Shown: positions 56,209-64,000 of the stretch, in pieces
Layout of the letters: every line of letters starts with the position of its first letter
Position numbering within the stretch: position 1 is the first letter of the stretch
IMG/VR virus record: IMGVR_UViG_3300044535_002275
Location: 62,001-126,000 of that record
Source of the DNA: a virus
Length of the DNA stretch: 64,000 bases
Strand: one strand, 5' to 3'
Notes under the pieces: generated by a model
The model's input: only the letters and a program-made list of their open reading frames with translations
Told to the model about the DNA's origin: nothing
The model's database searches: none
Made by a program: the position numbers and the translations under genes

Positions 56209-56738
56209 TGATGATTCTCCTTTGGATCCCAGCGACGCCACCATTCTTCCCAAGGGAACACTATCCATTGCGGATCATCTAGTTTGTTGATGGTTTCTGC
56301 AGCATAAGTCGGAGTTAGTTGACTCTCACTGGCTTGGTTATCATACAGCACAGCCACACGCACATTACCGGGCTTGCCCCAGATAAGTCTCCAATTCTCG
56401 CTGTTGGGCAAACACCCTGCGGGCCAGTCTTGTTTGATCCAGTTCAGTGTGGCACCGGAATCGTTGATGTCATCAACAATCAGGATGTTCTTGCCGTTGA
56501 ACGCATCTTCGGCCATCCACAAGTTGCTTTCGCAGTCATCTGCAGCACCGTCGCGCAGTCTGACCTTCAGTGTTTCCATGGGGCAATCAAGATACTGACT
56601 AATCAAGTTGGCCGGTGTTAAACCACCGCGGGTAATTCCTACTACGTAATCGGGTGTCCATTTGTCTAGCCACATTTGACGAACCAGTTCTTGAACTTGA
56701 CGCTGTACATCATTCCAGCTTACATATACCTTTTTCAT
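56205..56738 (-). CDS. Purine-type phosphoribosyltransferase (177 aa)
   Basis: PRPP-binding motif ILIVDDINDSGATL (about residues 87-100) with GITRGGLTPANLI before it. Such enzymes salvage hypoxanthine, guanine or xanthine. The C-terminal Trp-rich end (WIVFPWEEWWRRWDP) is the form found in phage and bacterial xanthine/hypoxanthine PRTases. ATGA overlap with the neighbour on each side. Confidence 0.85.
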   Translation of the reverse strand: MKKVYVSWNDVQRQVQELVRQMWLDKWTPDYVVGITRGGLTPANLISQYLDCPMETLKVRLRDGAADDCESNLWMAEDAFNGKNILIVDDINDSGATLNWIKQDWPAGCLPNSENWRLIWGKPGNVRVAVLYDNQASESQLTPTYAAETINKLDDPQWIVFPWEEWWRRWDPKENHQ

Positions 56739-57457
56739 AATTCTATACCCAGTTGTTTAGCTAAGTCTGTCATTACCTGAACACGTATATCTGCGTCACG
56801 ACTTCCGTGAAAATGTAATATCTTAGCTTGACTGATATCACAGTTGTTCCAATGATTTCCTAGCTGTTGATTAAGACTAAAAGCCTGCCACGCCATAGCA
56901 GGATCTAACACATCTTCTAATTTTATGTTCTGACTCCAGAATTGATAGTTATGCACCAGTTGTCCCCAAGCCCAATTGCCTTCGCTGTGAGTGAACCAAC
57001 CCTCCATGTGTCTCTCCCCTACAGCCCATACTTCGGGATGCATTTTAGCAGGATAATAACGTATGTCGTCATTGAAATAGTTAGGGAACTCTGAATGAGA
57101 TTTTGGATCAGTGTAGTTGAACATCATCATGTTGTCATAACAACCAAACAGTTCAGTTGGCTTGATAAACAACGTATCAGCACCCATGGCCAAAATATTG
57201 CAAGGTTCTCGATGCCAAAGTTCTTTGATCACATACCATTGTGCAATTTGGTACATACGAGCATCGCGTACTGGCGCAGTGAACTTAATTTCTTCCCAGT
57301 CTCCTTGCAGAAATTTTCTTGCACTAGCTCGACTGATACGATACATGTCTTCGTATTTTTTATGTCCAGCAAGTGCTTGAGTTTCTTCCTCTTGAGTTTT
57401 CCAATAACCCCAAGTGGTGCTGACTGGTCTTACTGCTCCTACTAGGTAATTTTTCAT
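56735..57457 (-). CDS. Putative glycosyltransferase (240 aa)
   Basis: GT-A-like features: CNILAMGADTLFIKPTELFG has the donor-site Asp pair region, and a late ILHFHGSRD resembles the metal-binding His of GT8-type enzymes. N-terminus MKNYLVGAVRPVSTTWG. Coupled to Glf just upstream, so galactofuranose transfer is a reasonable guess, not shown. Confidence 0.6.
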   Translation of the reverse strand: MKNYLVGAVRPVSTTWGYWKTQEEETQALAGHKKYEDMYRISRASARKFLQGDWEEIKFTAPVRDARMYQIAQWYVIKELWHREPCNILAMGADTLFIKPTELFGCYDNMMMFNYTDPKSHSEFPNYFNDDIRYYPAKMHPEVWAVGERHMEGWFTHSEGNWAWGQLVHNYQFWSQNIKLEDVLDPAMAWQAFSLNQQLGNHWNNCDISQAKILHFHGSRDADIRVQVMTDLAKQLGIEL

Positions 57458-58548
57458 GTTTTTAACAAGTCTCTTACAGTTTTCATGGCACTACCAATTA
57501 CTTGATGCATGTCGTAATATCTATATTCTCCTAGCCTTCCACCTATTATAACATTGTTTAAGGTTTCTGCGCGATCTTGATATTGCCTAAATTTACTGGT
57601 ATTTGCTTCATCATTTACGGGGTAGTATGGAACCAAATTTCTATTCCATTCAACAGGTCTTTCCCAAGTAACAACTGTTTTTGAACTTTGTGTTTGAGCA
57701 AAATGTCGATGTTCGATAATTCTGGTATAATCTTGGTCAGGATCACAATTGTTAATCACTGCACATCCTTGGTAATTGTCGGTGTCCAGTACTTTTGTTT
57801 CAAAAGACAATGTGCGATATTCCAACTCACCGTATTCATAGTCGAAAAATTGATCAATTTTTCCAGTGTAAACAACACATTTGCCCTGTTGATCCCAGTA
57901 AGATTTATTTTCAAAATAATCCACGTTGGTTTTTACTTCGATACCTTTTAACATGTGTTGGAACAATGCGGTATATCCCGATTCTGGAATGCCTTGATAT
58001 CGGTCATTGAAATATCGATTGTCGTAAGTGTATCTAATAGGCAACCGTTTGATTATCCAAGGCGGCAACAGAGTTGGATCTCTTTGCCATTGTTTTTTAG
58101 TATAGTCCTTGATCAACAAATCGTAGACATCTTGTCCTACTAGACTTATTGCTTGCTCTTCAAGATTAGTTATTTCTTTTTTAGTTCTTTGCTGTTGTAT
58201 TTTGCTACGCACAATACTGGGATCAGTTTCTCCCCAGATCTCGTAGAATGTATTCATATTAAATGGCAAGCTATAAAGACGCTGGCCTCTAACAGCCTTG
58301 GGCATGTGAATATAGTTGTTGAAATCGGCAAACTTGTTTACAAATTCCCAAATTTCTCTGTTGTCAGTATGAAAAATGTGAGGACCGTACACATGTACAT
58401 CAATGCCCTCAATCTTGTCTGTGTAGGCATTGCCACCTATGTGTTGCCTGGACTCTAATACAAGGCAGCGTCGACCAGCATCGGTCATTAGTCTAGCAAA
58501 AGTTGCACCGTAAAAGCCTGCGCCAACAATAACGTAATCATACTTCAT
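57454..58548 (-). CDS. glf: UDP-galactopyranose mutase
   Basis: 364 residues. FAD-binding start YDYVIVGAGFYGATFARL, then RQHIGGNAYTD and the family motif VYGPHIFHTDN. Also SLPFNMNTF, and near the end GRLGEYRYYDMHQVIGSA. Converts UDP-galactopyranose to UDP-galactofuranose for surface glycans. Overlaps both neighbours by four bases. Confidence 0.95.
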   Translation of the reverse strand: MKYDYVIVGAGFYGATFARLMTDAGRRCLVLESRQHIGGNAYTDKIEGIDVHVYGPHIFHTDNREIWEFVNKFADFNNYIHMPKAVRGQRLYSLPFNMNTFYEIWGETDPSIVRSKIQQQRTKKEITNLEEQAISLVGQDVYDLLIKDYTKKQWQRDPTLLPPWIIKRLPIRYTYDNRYFNDRYQGIPESGYTALFQHMLKGIEVKTNVDYFENKSYWDQQGKCVVYTGKIDQFFDYEYGELEYRTLSFETKVLDTDNYQGCAVINNCDPDQDYTRIIEHRHFAQTQSSKTVVTWERPVEWNRNLVPYYPVNDEANTSKFRQYQDRAETLNNVIIGGRLGEYRYYDMHQVIGSAMKTVRDLLKT

Positions 58549-59246
58549 CGATTGTCTACAAGTCCTATGCCCATGACACTGCCACGAATACGTAACAGCA
58601 CATCATCGTATTGATCAGTCCACTCATGCAGTTTTTCTTGAGGATATTGTTTCTGTAAATCTTGCCAAATTTGTTGAGTGCCTGGACAAAAGATATTTTT
58701 AATATCGTGAAAAGCCATCATTTTGGCATTGGAACAGACTGCTGCATAATCGCGTTTGACACCGCTGTAACTGTGATCTCCATCAATCAAGATCAGATCC
58801 CATTTCTTTGATTTAATCAAACTCACAAAAGACTCGTCGTGACTAGAGTCAGTGAGATAAGTGACGTTTGTGTTGAGTTTTGCATAGTCGTGCATAATGT
58901 CTCTGGGCCAATTATCAACGGCCAAACAACTTTCCATCTCGTTAAATCTGGCCAGGTATTCGCAAGTGATGATAAATGTACCACCTTTGTGGCATCCAAT
59001 TTCTACATAATTTTGAATTTTGCAACGGGACAAATAACACAAATATTTGCTGAACTGGTTAGGATATTGCCAGCTGTCGACACCAATGCCGCAGTAGCGG
59101 TGAAGATGCTCGGGATATTGATGCATGTGACGATCGTTTAGACCCAATTCAGGTAATAAACGATATTCCAGGTAAGCAGGATCGGATAGTTTTTCAATTG
59201 ATTCGTTACGAATGCGCTCAACAACATCTAATAATTTTTTATTCAT
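58545..59246 (-). CDS. Class I SAM methyltransferase (CmcI-like, 233 aa)
   Basis: Motif I YVEIGCHKGGTFIITCE, motif II CLAVDNWP and the catalytic-side DLILIDGDHSYSGVKRDY, typical of Methyltransf_24/CmcI-like enzymes in sugar cassettes. Probably O-methylates a glycan. Coupled to glf by ATGA. Confidence 0.82.
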   Translation of the reverse strand: MNKKLLDVVERIRNESIEKLSDPAYLEYRLLPELGLNDRHMHQYPEHLHRYCGIGVDSWQYPNQFSKYLCYLSRCKIQNYVEIGCHKGGTFIITCEYLARFNEMESCLAVDNWPRDIMHDYAKLNTNVTYLTDSSHDESFVSLIKSKKWDLILIDGDHSYSGVKRDYAAVCSNAKMMAFHDIKNIFCPGTQQIWQDLQKQYPQEKLHEWTDQYDDVLLRIRGSVMGIGLVDNR

Positions 59247-59250
59247 AATT

Positions 59251-60069
59251 TTAAGCTTTATCTATTCTAGATACTTGATTATTAACGTCCGCTGCTAGCA
59301 TTTTGTCCCAAGGATCAACTTTTTTAGACAGTACATCGTCCCATCGAGACATGTCTACTCCCTTTGATTTTAAATACTCAGCAATCACAGTAGCATCTTT
59401 AAACCTGGCTACTCTGTTAGAGACATGATTAAAATCTCTGGGATCGTTGATGTTGCCTTCGAAAATCTTACGTCTTTGATAAGTCGAATCGTTGTTGTTA
59501 CCTGTTAAATCAAAACGGTCGTGTTTGACCCGAACATCAATGCGTTGCATAATATCCAAGATCCAAGCAATTTGACTCAGCCAAGCATCATTCAATTGAT
59601 GCAGACTCAGATGCCCAACCACTTCAAACCATTCACGCGGCACAATAGGAAAAATACTGTAAGGATGTAAGTTATGCGTATCAAACGCCTGTAAGCAAAA
59701 TCGACCAGTGTAGCTGTTGATTACTGAGTCCCATCCTGGCGTCTCCATCACAGCATCGTCGTTCCAAAAAACAAACCAATTGCCCTCGGCTGCCGCAGCC
59801 AATGCATTAACATATTGATTTAGTCTTTCGTAGCCTAGTGGTGCAAATTGTAAACAGGTATATGTTCCACCTGATTCAATAATTTCGGGTATGACGTTAG
59901 TTTCAAACCAACGATACGACAACTGATCATCGGAGTCAAATCCAAATAACCATTCAATGGAAGTTGGATTGTCAGCAGTTGTAATTAAACTTTTAACACT
60001 GTGAGCCAATTGCTCGGTCCTACCGCGTGTGGGTAATAAAATACTAATTTTAGTTGAATTGTTGGACAT
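59251..60069 (-). CDS. Family-2-like glycosyltransferase (272 aa)
   Basis: GT-A fold: ISILLPTRGRTEQLAHSV start, EWLFGFDSDDQLS, and the donor DxD-like FVFWNDDAVMETPGW. A C-terminal helical tail follows. Lacks a membrane segment, so it is soluble. Overlaps kdsA by 20 bases and belongs to the same operon. Confidence 0.82.
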   Translation of the reverse strand: MSNNSTKISILLPTRGRTEQLAHSVKSLITTADNPTSIEWLFGFDSDDQLSYRWFETNVIPEIIESGGTYTCLQFAPLGYERLNQYVNALAAAAEGNWFVFWNDDAVMETPGWDSVINSYTGRFCLQAFDTHNLHPYSIFPIVPREWFEVVGHLSLHQLNDAWLSQIAWILDIMQRIDVRVKHDRFDLTGNNNDSTYQRRKIFEGNINDPRDFNHVSNRVARFKDATVIAEYLKSKGVDMSRWDDVLSKKVDPWDKMLAADVNNQVSRIDKA

Positions 60070-60880
60070 GTTGATGTAGAGAATTTAATTGAGTCACTAA
60101 CTTTTCTAATTGATTAAGCGGTATCATGTTAGGACCGTCACTGGGTGCCGATTCAGGATCTTGGTGTGTTTCAACAAACACTGCCGATACTGATCCAGTT
60201 GCTACAGCCGCCTGGGCCAATGGTGCGACCATCCGACGGTCGCCGCCTGAGCTTGAGCCAAGTGCTCCAGGCTGCTGAACGCTATGTGTTGCATCATAAA
60301 CCACGGGATAACCAGTATGTGCCATAGTAGGTAAACTGCGCATATCGACCACAAGATTATTGTATCCATGTGTGTATCCTCTTTCGCAAAGCATAATTCT
60401 TTGATTACCTGTGGAGGCAATCTTGGCTGCAACATTGGCCATATCTTGTGGAGCAAGAAACTGACCTTTTTTTACATTTACAACACAACCAGTAGCACCA
60501 GCAGCTAGCAGTAAGTCAGTTTGCCGACACAAGAATGCCGGAATTTGTAGGACATCGATGCCAGCATCGGCACAGATCTGTGCTTGATAGCTTTCGTGTA
60601 TGTCTGTCAATACCGGCACACCATACCTGTGTTTGATGCCGTTAAGAATTTTTAAACCCTCATCTATACCAACACCGCGAGGTGTGCCAGCACTGCTTCT
60701 ATTGGCTTTGTCGAAGCTGCTTTTGTAGATAAAAGGAATGCTTAAAGGACGAACAATATCTAAAATTGAACCCACTATATGTTGAGCATGCATTTCACTC
60801 TCAATTTGACAAGGTCCAGCAATCAGCACCAACGGGTTGTTACCACCAATGATCATGCGATTGATTTGGATTGTTTTCAT
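60050..60880 (-). CDS. kdsA: 3-deoxy-8-phosphooctulonate (Kdo-8-P) synthase
   Basis: 276 residues, full length. Motifs: LIAGPCQIES, KSSFDKANRSS, NVKKGQFLAPQDM, LCERGYTHGYNN and a final DGPNMIPL. Condenses PEP with arabinose-5-phosphate for Kdo, the inner sugar of LPS. The GPC cysteine marks the metal-dependent class. A phage copy could boost Kdo or supply a Kdo-like virion or LPS sugar. Confidence 0.95.
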   Translation of the reverse strand: MKTIQINRMIIGGNNPLVLIAGPCQIESEMHAQHIVGSILDIVRPLSIPFIYKSSFDKANRSSAGTPRGVGIDEGLKILNGIKHRYGVPVLTDIHESYQAQICADAGIDVLQIPAFLCRQTDLLLAAGATGCVVNVKKGQFLAPQDMANVAAKIASTGNQRIMLCERGYTHGYNNLVVDMRSLPTMAHTGYPVVYDATHSVQQPGALGSSSGGDRRMVAPLAQAAVATGSVSAVFVETHQDPESAPSDGPNMIPLNQLEKLVTQLNSLHQHVQQFN

Positions 60881-60883
60881 ATA

Positions 60884-61411
60884 TTACCCTTCGTATGTGG
60901 CAGAATTTCCAGCATGTTCAAAAACTTCTACGCTCTTGATACGCACTGATGGATTTAATGGATACCGATGATTTCCATTCTTTAGCAACCAATCCATTTT
61001 TTCGTAGCACATTTTGGCAAACAATTCGCAGCCCACTCCTTCTACAATGCGTAGATCACACACACCGCTGCGGCGATATGGTTCAGTTTGCACTCTATTC
61101 GGATTTCCGTCATGCTCTGGATTACTACTCCATCCGGCCATTTCTTTAAATCTATCTAGTAGAGGATCATCGTGTGCAATCACAGTAGTATGATCAAACA
61201 TATTGTCGGCCCATGCTTTGAAGTCTTTTAAACCTCCAAAATCCATGCCCCAGTTTTTTTCGTCAAGAGTATCACATTCAAATACCAATTTAATACCAAT
61301 CGAGTAACCGTGGAGCAGCGAGCAATGACTGTGTGTGGCACGCCACTGTCTAAAACAGCATGACAGACCTCTATCGTTGCCGTATGTTTTTGTTGAAAGA
61401 TATTTTGCCAT
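60884..61411 (-). CDS. queD: 6-carboxytetrahydropterin synthase QueD
   Basis: 175 residues. Zinc histidines in SCCFRQWRATHSHCSLLHGY, WGMDFGGLKDFKAW, and the catalytic DHTTVIAHDDPLL; later VEVFEHAGNSATY. Makes CPH4 from dihydroneopterin triphosphate in the queuosine/deazaguanine pathway. Sits one gene from folE. Confidence 0.9.
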   Translation of the reverse strand: MAKYLSTKTYGNDRGLSCCFRQWRATHSHCSLLHGYSIGIKLVFECDTLDEKNWGMDFGGLKDFKAWADNMFDHTTVIAHDDPLLDRFKEMAGWSSNPEHDGNPNRVQTEPYRRSGVCDLRIVEGVGCELFAKMCYEKMDWLLKNGNHRYPLNPSVRIKSVEVFEHAGNSATYEG

Positions 61412-61493
61412 TATGTTTTCCTATGTTATAGTATAGCATAGGCAGCAGAGTTTGTATAGCGGGATGAATGCCGGAAGGCCGCTGTAACATTAA
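61412..61493. other. Short spacer upstream of queD
   Basis: Contains CCTATG...CATAGG with TATACT between the arms, possibly a promoter with an operator-like dyad for queD. No gene. Confidence 0.3.
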
Positions 61494-62189
61494 TTATCTA
61501 GGCGCAAAGTCTTGCTGTAATTTAATATTATCAAAAAACTCTTTTTTGACCCCAGGATCGGTACCAAACACACCTTTAAGCACTGTGGTCTGTGTCAAAC
61601 TTGAGTGTGCCATAATACCGCGATTCTCGCAGCAACCGTGTGTAGCTTGAATGTAAACGCCGACATTCTCGCTATCAGTGGCTCGCATTATTTCTCTTGC
61701 AATATCGTTGCAGAGTTCTTCTTGCAAAGTACCACGGCGAGCACACCACTGAGCAATCCTAGTATACTTAGATAGCCCGATAAGTTTATTTGCGGCAATA
61801 ATTCCAATGTAGGCAACACCGCTAACAGGCTGATGATGGTGACTACACATACTGCGCAACTCACTGCGCACAACCAACATACCTTCATATCTATCCTCGC
61901 TATCATTGGGAAACGCTGTGGCATCAGGAGCAGGTTCATATCGACCAGACATGATTTCGTACACATACATCTTGGCCAATCTACGTGCTGTGCCTTGACT
62001 GTTGGGATCTGTGACTGTATCAATGACCAGGCTTTGTAGCACATCTTCGAACTTGAGTGTGAGTTCGTCTACTAGTTGAGTTTTTTCTTCTTTTGTGATG
62101 TGTGCTGAAATGTTGTCTCCCGCCCAGTATCTGACCTTACCTGCTTCTAAGCGTTGGCGAATCACTTGTGATAAATGTTTTTCTTGCAT
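61494..62189 (-). CDS. folE: GTP cyclohydrolase I
   Basis: 231 residues from 62189 (MQEKHLSQVIRQRLEAG), GGAG upstream. Family signature: RSMCSHHHQPVSGVAYIGI, CNDIAREIMRA and GCCENRGIM, with zinc Cys/His intact. Makes dihydroneopterin triphosphate, the QueD substrate and the folate precursor ThyX needs. A good promoter lies upstream. Confidence 0.94.
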   Translation of the reverse strand: MQEKHLSQVIRQRLEAGKVRYWAGDNISAHITKEEKTQLVDELTLKFEDVLQSLVIDTVTDPNSQGTARRLAKMYVYEIMSGRYEPAPDATAFPNDSEDRYEGMLVVRSELRSMCSHHHQPVSGVAYIGIIAANKLIGLSKYTRIAQWCARRGTLQEELCNDIAREIMRATDSENVGVYIQATHGCCENRGIMAHSSLTQTTVLKGVFGTDPGVKKEFFDNIKLQQDFAPR

Positions 62190-62234
62190 TGTATTTCTCC
62201 GAGTTATAGGGTCGAGGATGACCAATCATACTGT

Positions 62235-62263
62235 AGTATACAGTTTATTTAGACCTAAGTCAA
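62235..62263 (-). promoter_or_regulatory. Sigma70 promoter for folE
   Basis: TTGACT at 62258-62263, 17-base spacer, TATACT at 62235-62240. Confidence 0.75.
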
Positions 62264-62848
62264 TTAGATAAAGTAAAATTTTCGTAAATCAGGATAGACT
62301 TGTTGTGTAACGGTTTTGGTTATTTTGTCTAAGCTCTCTAGTCCCTTAGCACAATCTTCTAGCGTGGGACAATAGTGATAGCCGGCGGCAAAATACTCTT
62401 GTTGGGTCCATGGAGAAACACGCAAATCACGCCCATCGCTGCGTTGTTGGCTCATGGTATTGTATGCAACAATATCATCTAATAACACAGCACCTACTCG
62501 TCCCAACTGCAAGGGTTTGCCGTTGCCGAAACTGACACACTGCATCTGTCCAGGCCGATACATGCCCGGCGTTAAGCGTCTGGCACTGTCCCAAATCCTA
62601 GTGCCGTGAAATTGGTATTCACCTTGTTCCGACCATACATCGTCGTTGAGCATGTATTTGATACCCAATTGCCGCATCAATTGCGGAACACTGAGATAAG
62701 TGAACGCTGAGAATTCTGTAGCTGTGACACGATCGTATCGCATACACAGTTCGATTGCATGTGTGCAACAATCGGTTAAGACCACATAAGGTGCTCCGGT
62801 GTACACAGATAACCGGCGTTCAAACTCAAACAGCGTATCAAATGTCAT
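62264..62848 (-). CDS. Short DegT-like aminotransferase domain protein (194 aa)
   Basis: Start at 62848 by ATGA overlap with galE. YTGAPYVVLTDCCTHAIELC matches the DegT PLP-binding start, and QCVSFGNGKPLQLGRVGAVL the lysine region (K of GKPL). It is about half the normal length and lacks the C-terminal domain. Possibly degenerate, or a specialised short form. Confidence 0.65.
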   Translation of the reverse strand: MTFDTLFEFERRLSVYTGAPYVVLTDCCTHAIELCMRYDRVTATEFSAFTYLSVPQLMRQLGIKYMLNDDVWSEQGEYQFHGTRIWDSARRLTPGMYRPGQMQCVSFGNGKPLQLGRVGAVLLDDIVAYNTMSQQRSDGRDLRVSPWTQQEYFAAGYHYCPTLEDCAKGLESLDKITKTVTQQVYPDLRKFYFI

Positions 62849-63795
62849 CGACTGTACCAGGCCCATGCATGAGTTAACATGTCGTTGAGCGTGTACTGAG
62901 GCTGCCATCCTGTGGCCGATTTAAATCGATCGGCACTGGCAGTAAGTTCTGCCGGATCACCGGGTCTAGCAGCACCAGTGCTGATTGCAGGATGAACACC
63001 TGTTATTTCTTCAACTGCTGCAATAACTTCTTTGTTGCTGATGCCTTGCAAGTTACCGAGATTATAGATTCCTGTCGCACTTTTTTCAACTGCCAATAAG
63101 TGTGCTTCGGCAAGATCCTCAACATGGATATAGTCTCTGACACAGGTGCCATCGTTTGTGGGATAGTCAGTACCATATAGAACAAATTCAGAACCTGTTC
63201 TAACACTTTCTAACAAGCGACTCATAATGTGAGTGCCACCTGCAGCATTGCCGTGACGTCCCTGAGGATCGGCGCCAGCTACGTTAAAATATCTAAATGC
63301 AGTAAACTGTTGATGATAAGCATGGTAATATGATTTCAGCAAGAACTCTACCATAAGTTTACTTTCGCCGTAAGGGCTAATAGGAAAGGTAGGATCTTCT
63401 TCACTAACTGGAACCATGACAGGTTCGCCATACACTGCTGCGCTACTACTAAAAATAACTTGTATATCGGTCAATCGATTGGCTTTAAGGTAATCCAATA
63501 ACTGTTTGGTCTTGACAAAATTATTTTCGTAGTAGATATCAGGATCTGTAACACTGGGTCCAACCAAACTGGTTCCAGCACAGTGTACTATAGCCACAGG
63601 CTCGGATCTAGCAATCATATGCAGACAATTGGTATCTACAAAATCAGTTTGCCAGTTTTCATCGGCAATTCCTTCCAAGTGAGTTGGAATAGTTCTGCGA
63701 TCAATGCCAATGACTCGATAGCCTGCTGCCTTAAATCTCAATACTGTTTGACCGCCAATGAATCCAGCAGCTCCGGTTACTATCACTGTTTTCAT
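62845..63795 (-). CDS. galE: UDP-glucose 4-epimerase GalE
   Basis: 316 residues. VTGAAGFIGGQTVLRF (GxxGxxG), IFSSSAAVYGEP, the catalytic YGESK and the GalE-specific FRYFNVAGADPQGRHG and VRDYIHVEDLAEAH. Makes UDP-galactose, the substrate of Glf at 57.4 kb. Coupled to the short aminotransferase gene. Confidence 0.93.
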   Translation of the reverse strand: MKTVIVTGAAGFIGGQTVLRFKAAGYRVIGIDRRTIPTHLEGIADENWQTDFVDTNCLHMIARSEPVAIVHCAGTSLVGPSVTDPDIYYENNFVKTKQLLDYLKANRLTDIQVIFSSSAAVYGEPVMVPVSEEDPTFPISPYGESKLMVEFLLKSYYHAYHQQFTAFRYFNVAGADPQGRHGNAAGGTHIMSRLLESVRTGSEFVLYGTDYPTNDGTCVRDYIHVEDLAEAHLLAVEKSATGIYNLGNLQGISNKEVIAAVEEITGVHPAISTGAARPGDPAELTASADRFKSATGWQPQYTLNDMLTHAWAWYSR

Positions 63796-64000
63796 TGATG
63801 TTCCTTGTCTTTTCTTGCATGATACTTGGGCTGGCTTACATGGTCTCTATAACGATTACCGGCGCGATTCCACTGTTCACCTTTGCCTTGTAAAATATCA
63901 ACGATCCGATCAACAGTGCTGTTAGTCCAGTCACTGATTAAACCCATGTTGTGATGCGGCTGCGACAACAACATCTGCATCTTGTGATAAGCATCATCTA
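63792..64000 (-). CDS. Hypothetical protein, N-terminus beyond window edge
   Basis: The frame is open to the right edge and ends just inside galE (four-base overlap). The visible part reads ...HNMGLISDWTNSTVDRIVDI and ends ARKDKEHQ. The full gene extends past base 64000. Family not recognised. Confidence 0.65.
   Translation of the reverse strand, partial: DDAYHKMQMLLSQPHHNMGLISDWTNSTVDRIVDILQGKGEQWNRAGNRYRDHVSQPKYHARKDKEHQ

Overview
The window is a 64 kb piece of a large tailed-phage genome, most likely a T4-like (cyanophage or pelagiphage-type) myovirus. Evidence for a phage: densely packed short genes with ATGA overlaps; a holin, GH19 endolysin, i-spanin, o-spanin lysis cassette (35.9-38.1 kb); a T4 RNase H-type 5' exonuclease; ThyX; dCMP deaminase; MazG-like pyrophosphatases; a DUF2452-type protein; and a large tRNA cluster. 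No ribosomal protein, tRNA synthetase or host housekeeping operon is seen. The host was probably a freshwater betaproteobacterium (Burkholderiales-like). Inferred from the carried genes: a betaproteobacterial general porin, an OmpA-like protein with the Burkholderiales-style N-terminus, a TctA/TctC-type transport pair and a permuted tmRNA of the kind known from some betaproteobacteria. Host and taxonomy are inference.

Layout. 0-6 kb: a 1,073-residue protein with about ten FDxSWxPxP repeats, beside an aminotransferase and an epimerase. 6-12 kb: ThyX, a MoxR ATPase plus VWA metallopeptidase-like pair and small phage genes, mostly leftward. 12-15.4 kb: a rightward cassette of TctA, a TctC-like binding protein and a PP-loop ATPase. 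15.4-20.4 kb: small genes, a metallophosphoesterase, an SGNH hydrolase, a rubrerythrin and a rightward membrane-protein/lipoprotein operon. 20.4-29.1 kb: a cell-envelope island (CHASE2 adenylate cyclase, PstS behind a Pho-box-like site, FecR-domain protein, curlin, CsgG, CsgF, OmpA-like, porin). 29.3-43.8 kb: HNH endonuclease, a circularly permuted two-piece tmRNA, an RNA polymerase omega homologue and 28 recognisable tRNA genes covering all 20 amino acids, interleaved with lysis genes and small genes. 45.4-48.7 kb: a tandem array of about ten small proteins, most ending in LRWS or a variant. 49-56.7 kb: nucleotide and DNA metabolism plus QueE. 56.7-64 kb: a sugar cassette (Glf, glycosyltransferases, methyltransferase, KdsA, GalE) with QueD and FolE.

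How it fits together (inference). The phage seems equipped to keep translation running during a long infection (full tRNA set, tmRNA), to touch host transcription (omega homologue), to remodel the envelope and nutrient uptake (porin, PstS, Tct, curli-type secretion, cyclic nucleotide signalling) and to build or alter surface sugars. Many leftward units share one promoter type, TTGAC(C/A/T)-N17-TATAAT, often followed by an AGGAG ribosome site. QueD, QueE and FolE sit in the same window as tRNAs for Asp, Asn, His and Tyr, the four queuosine targets.

All functional calls come from reading the translated sequence. No similarity search was run.
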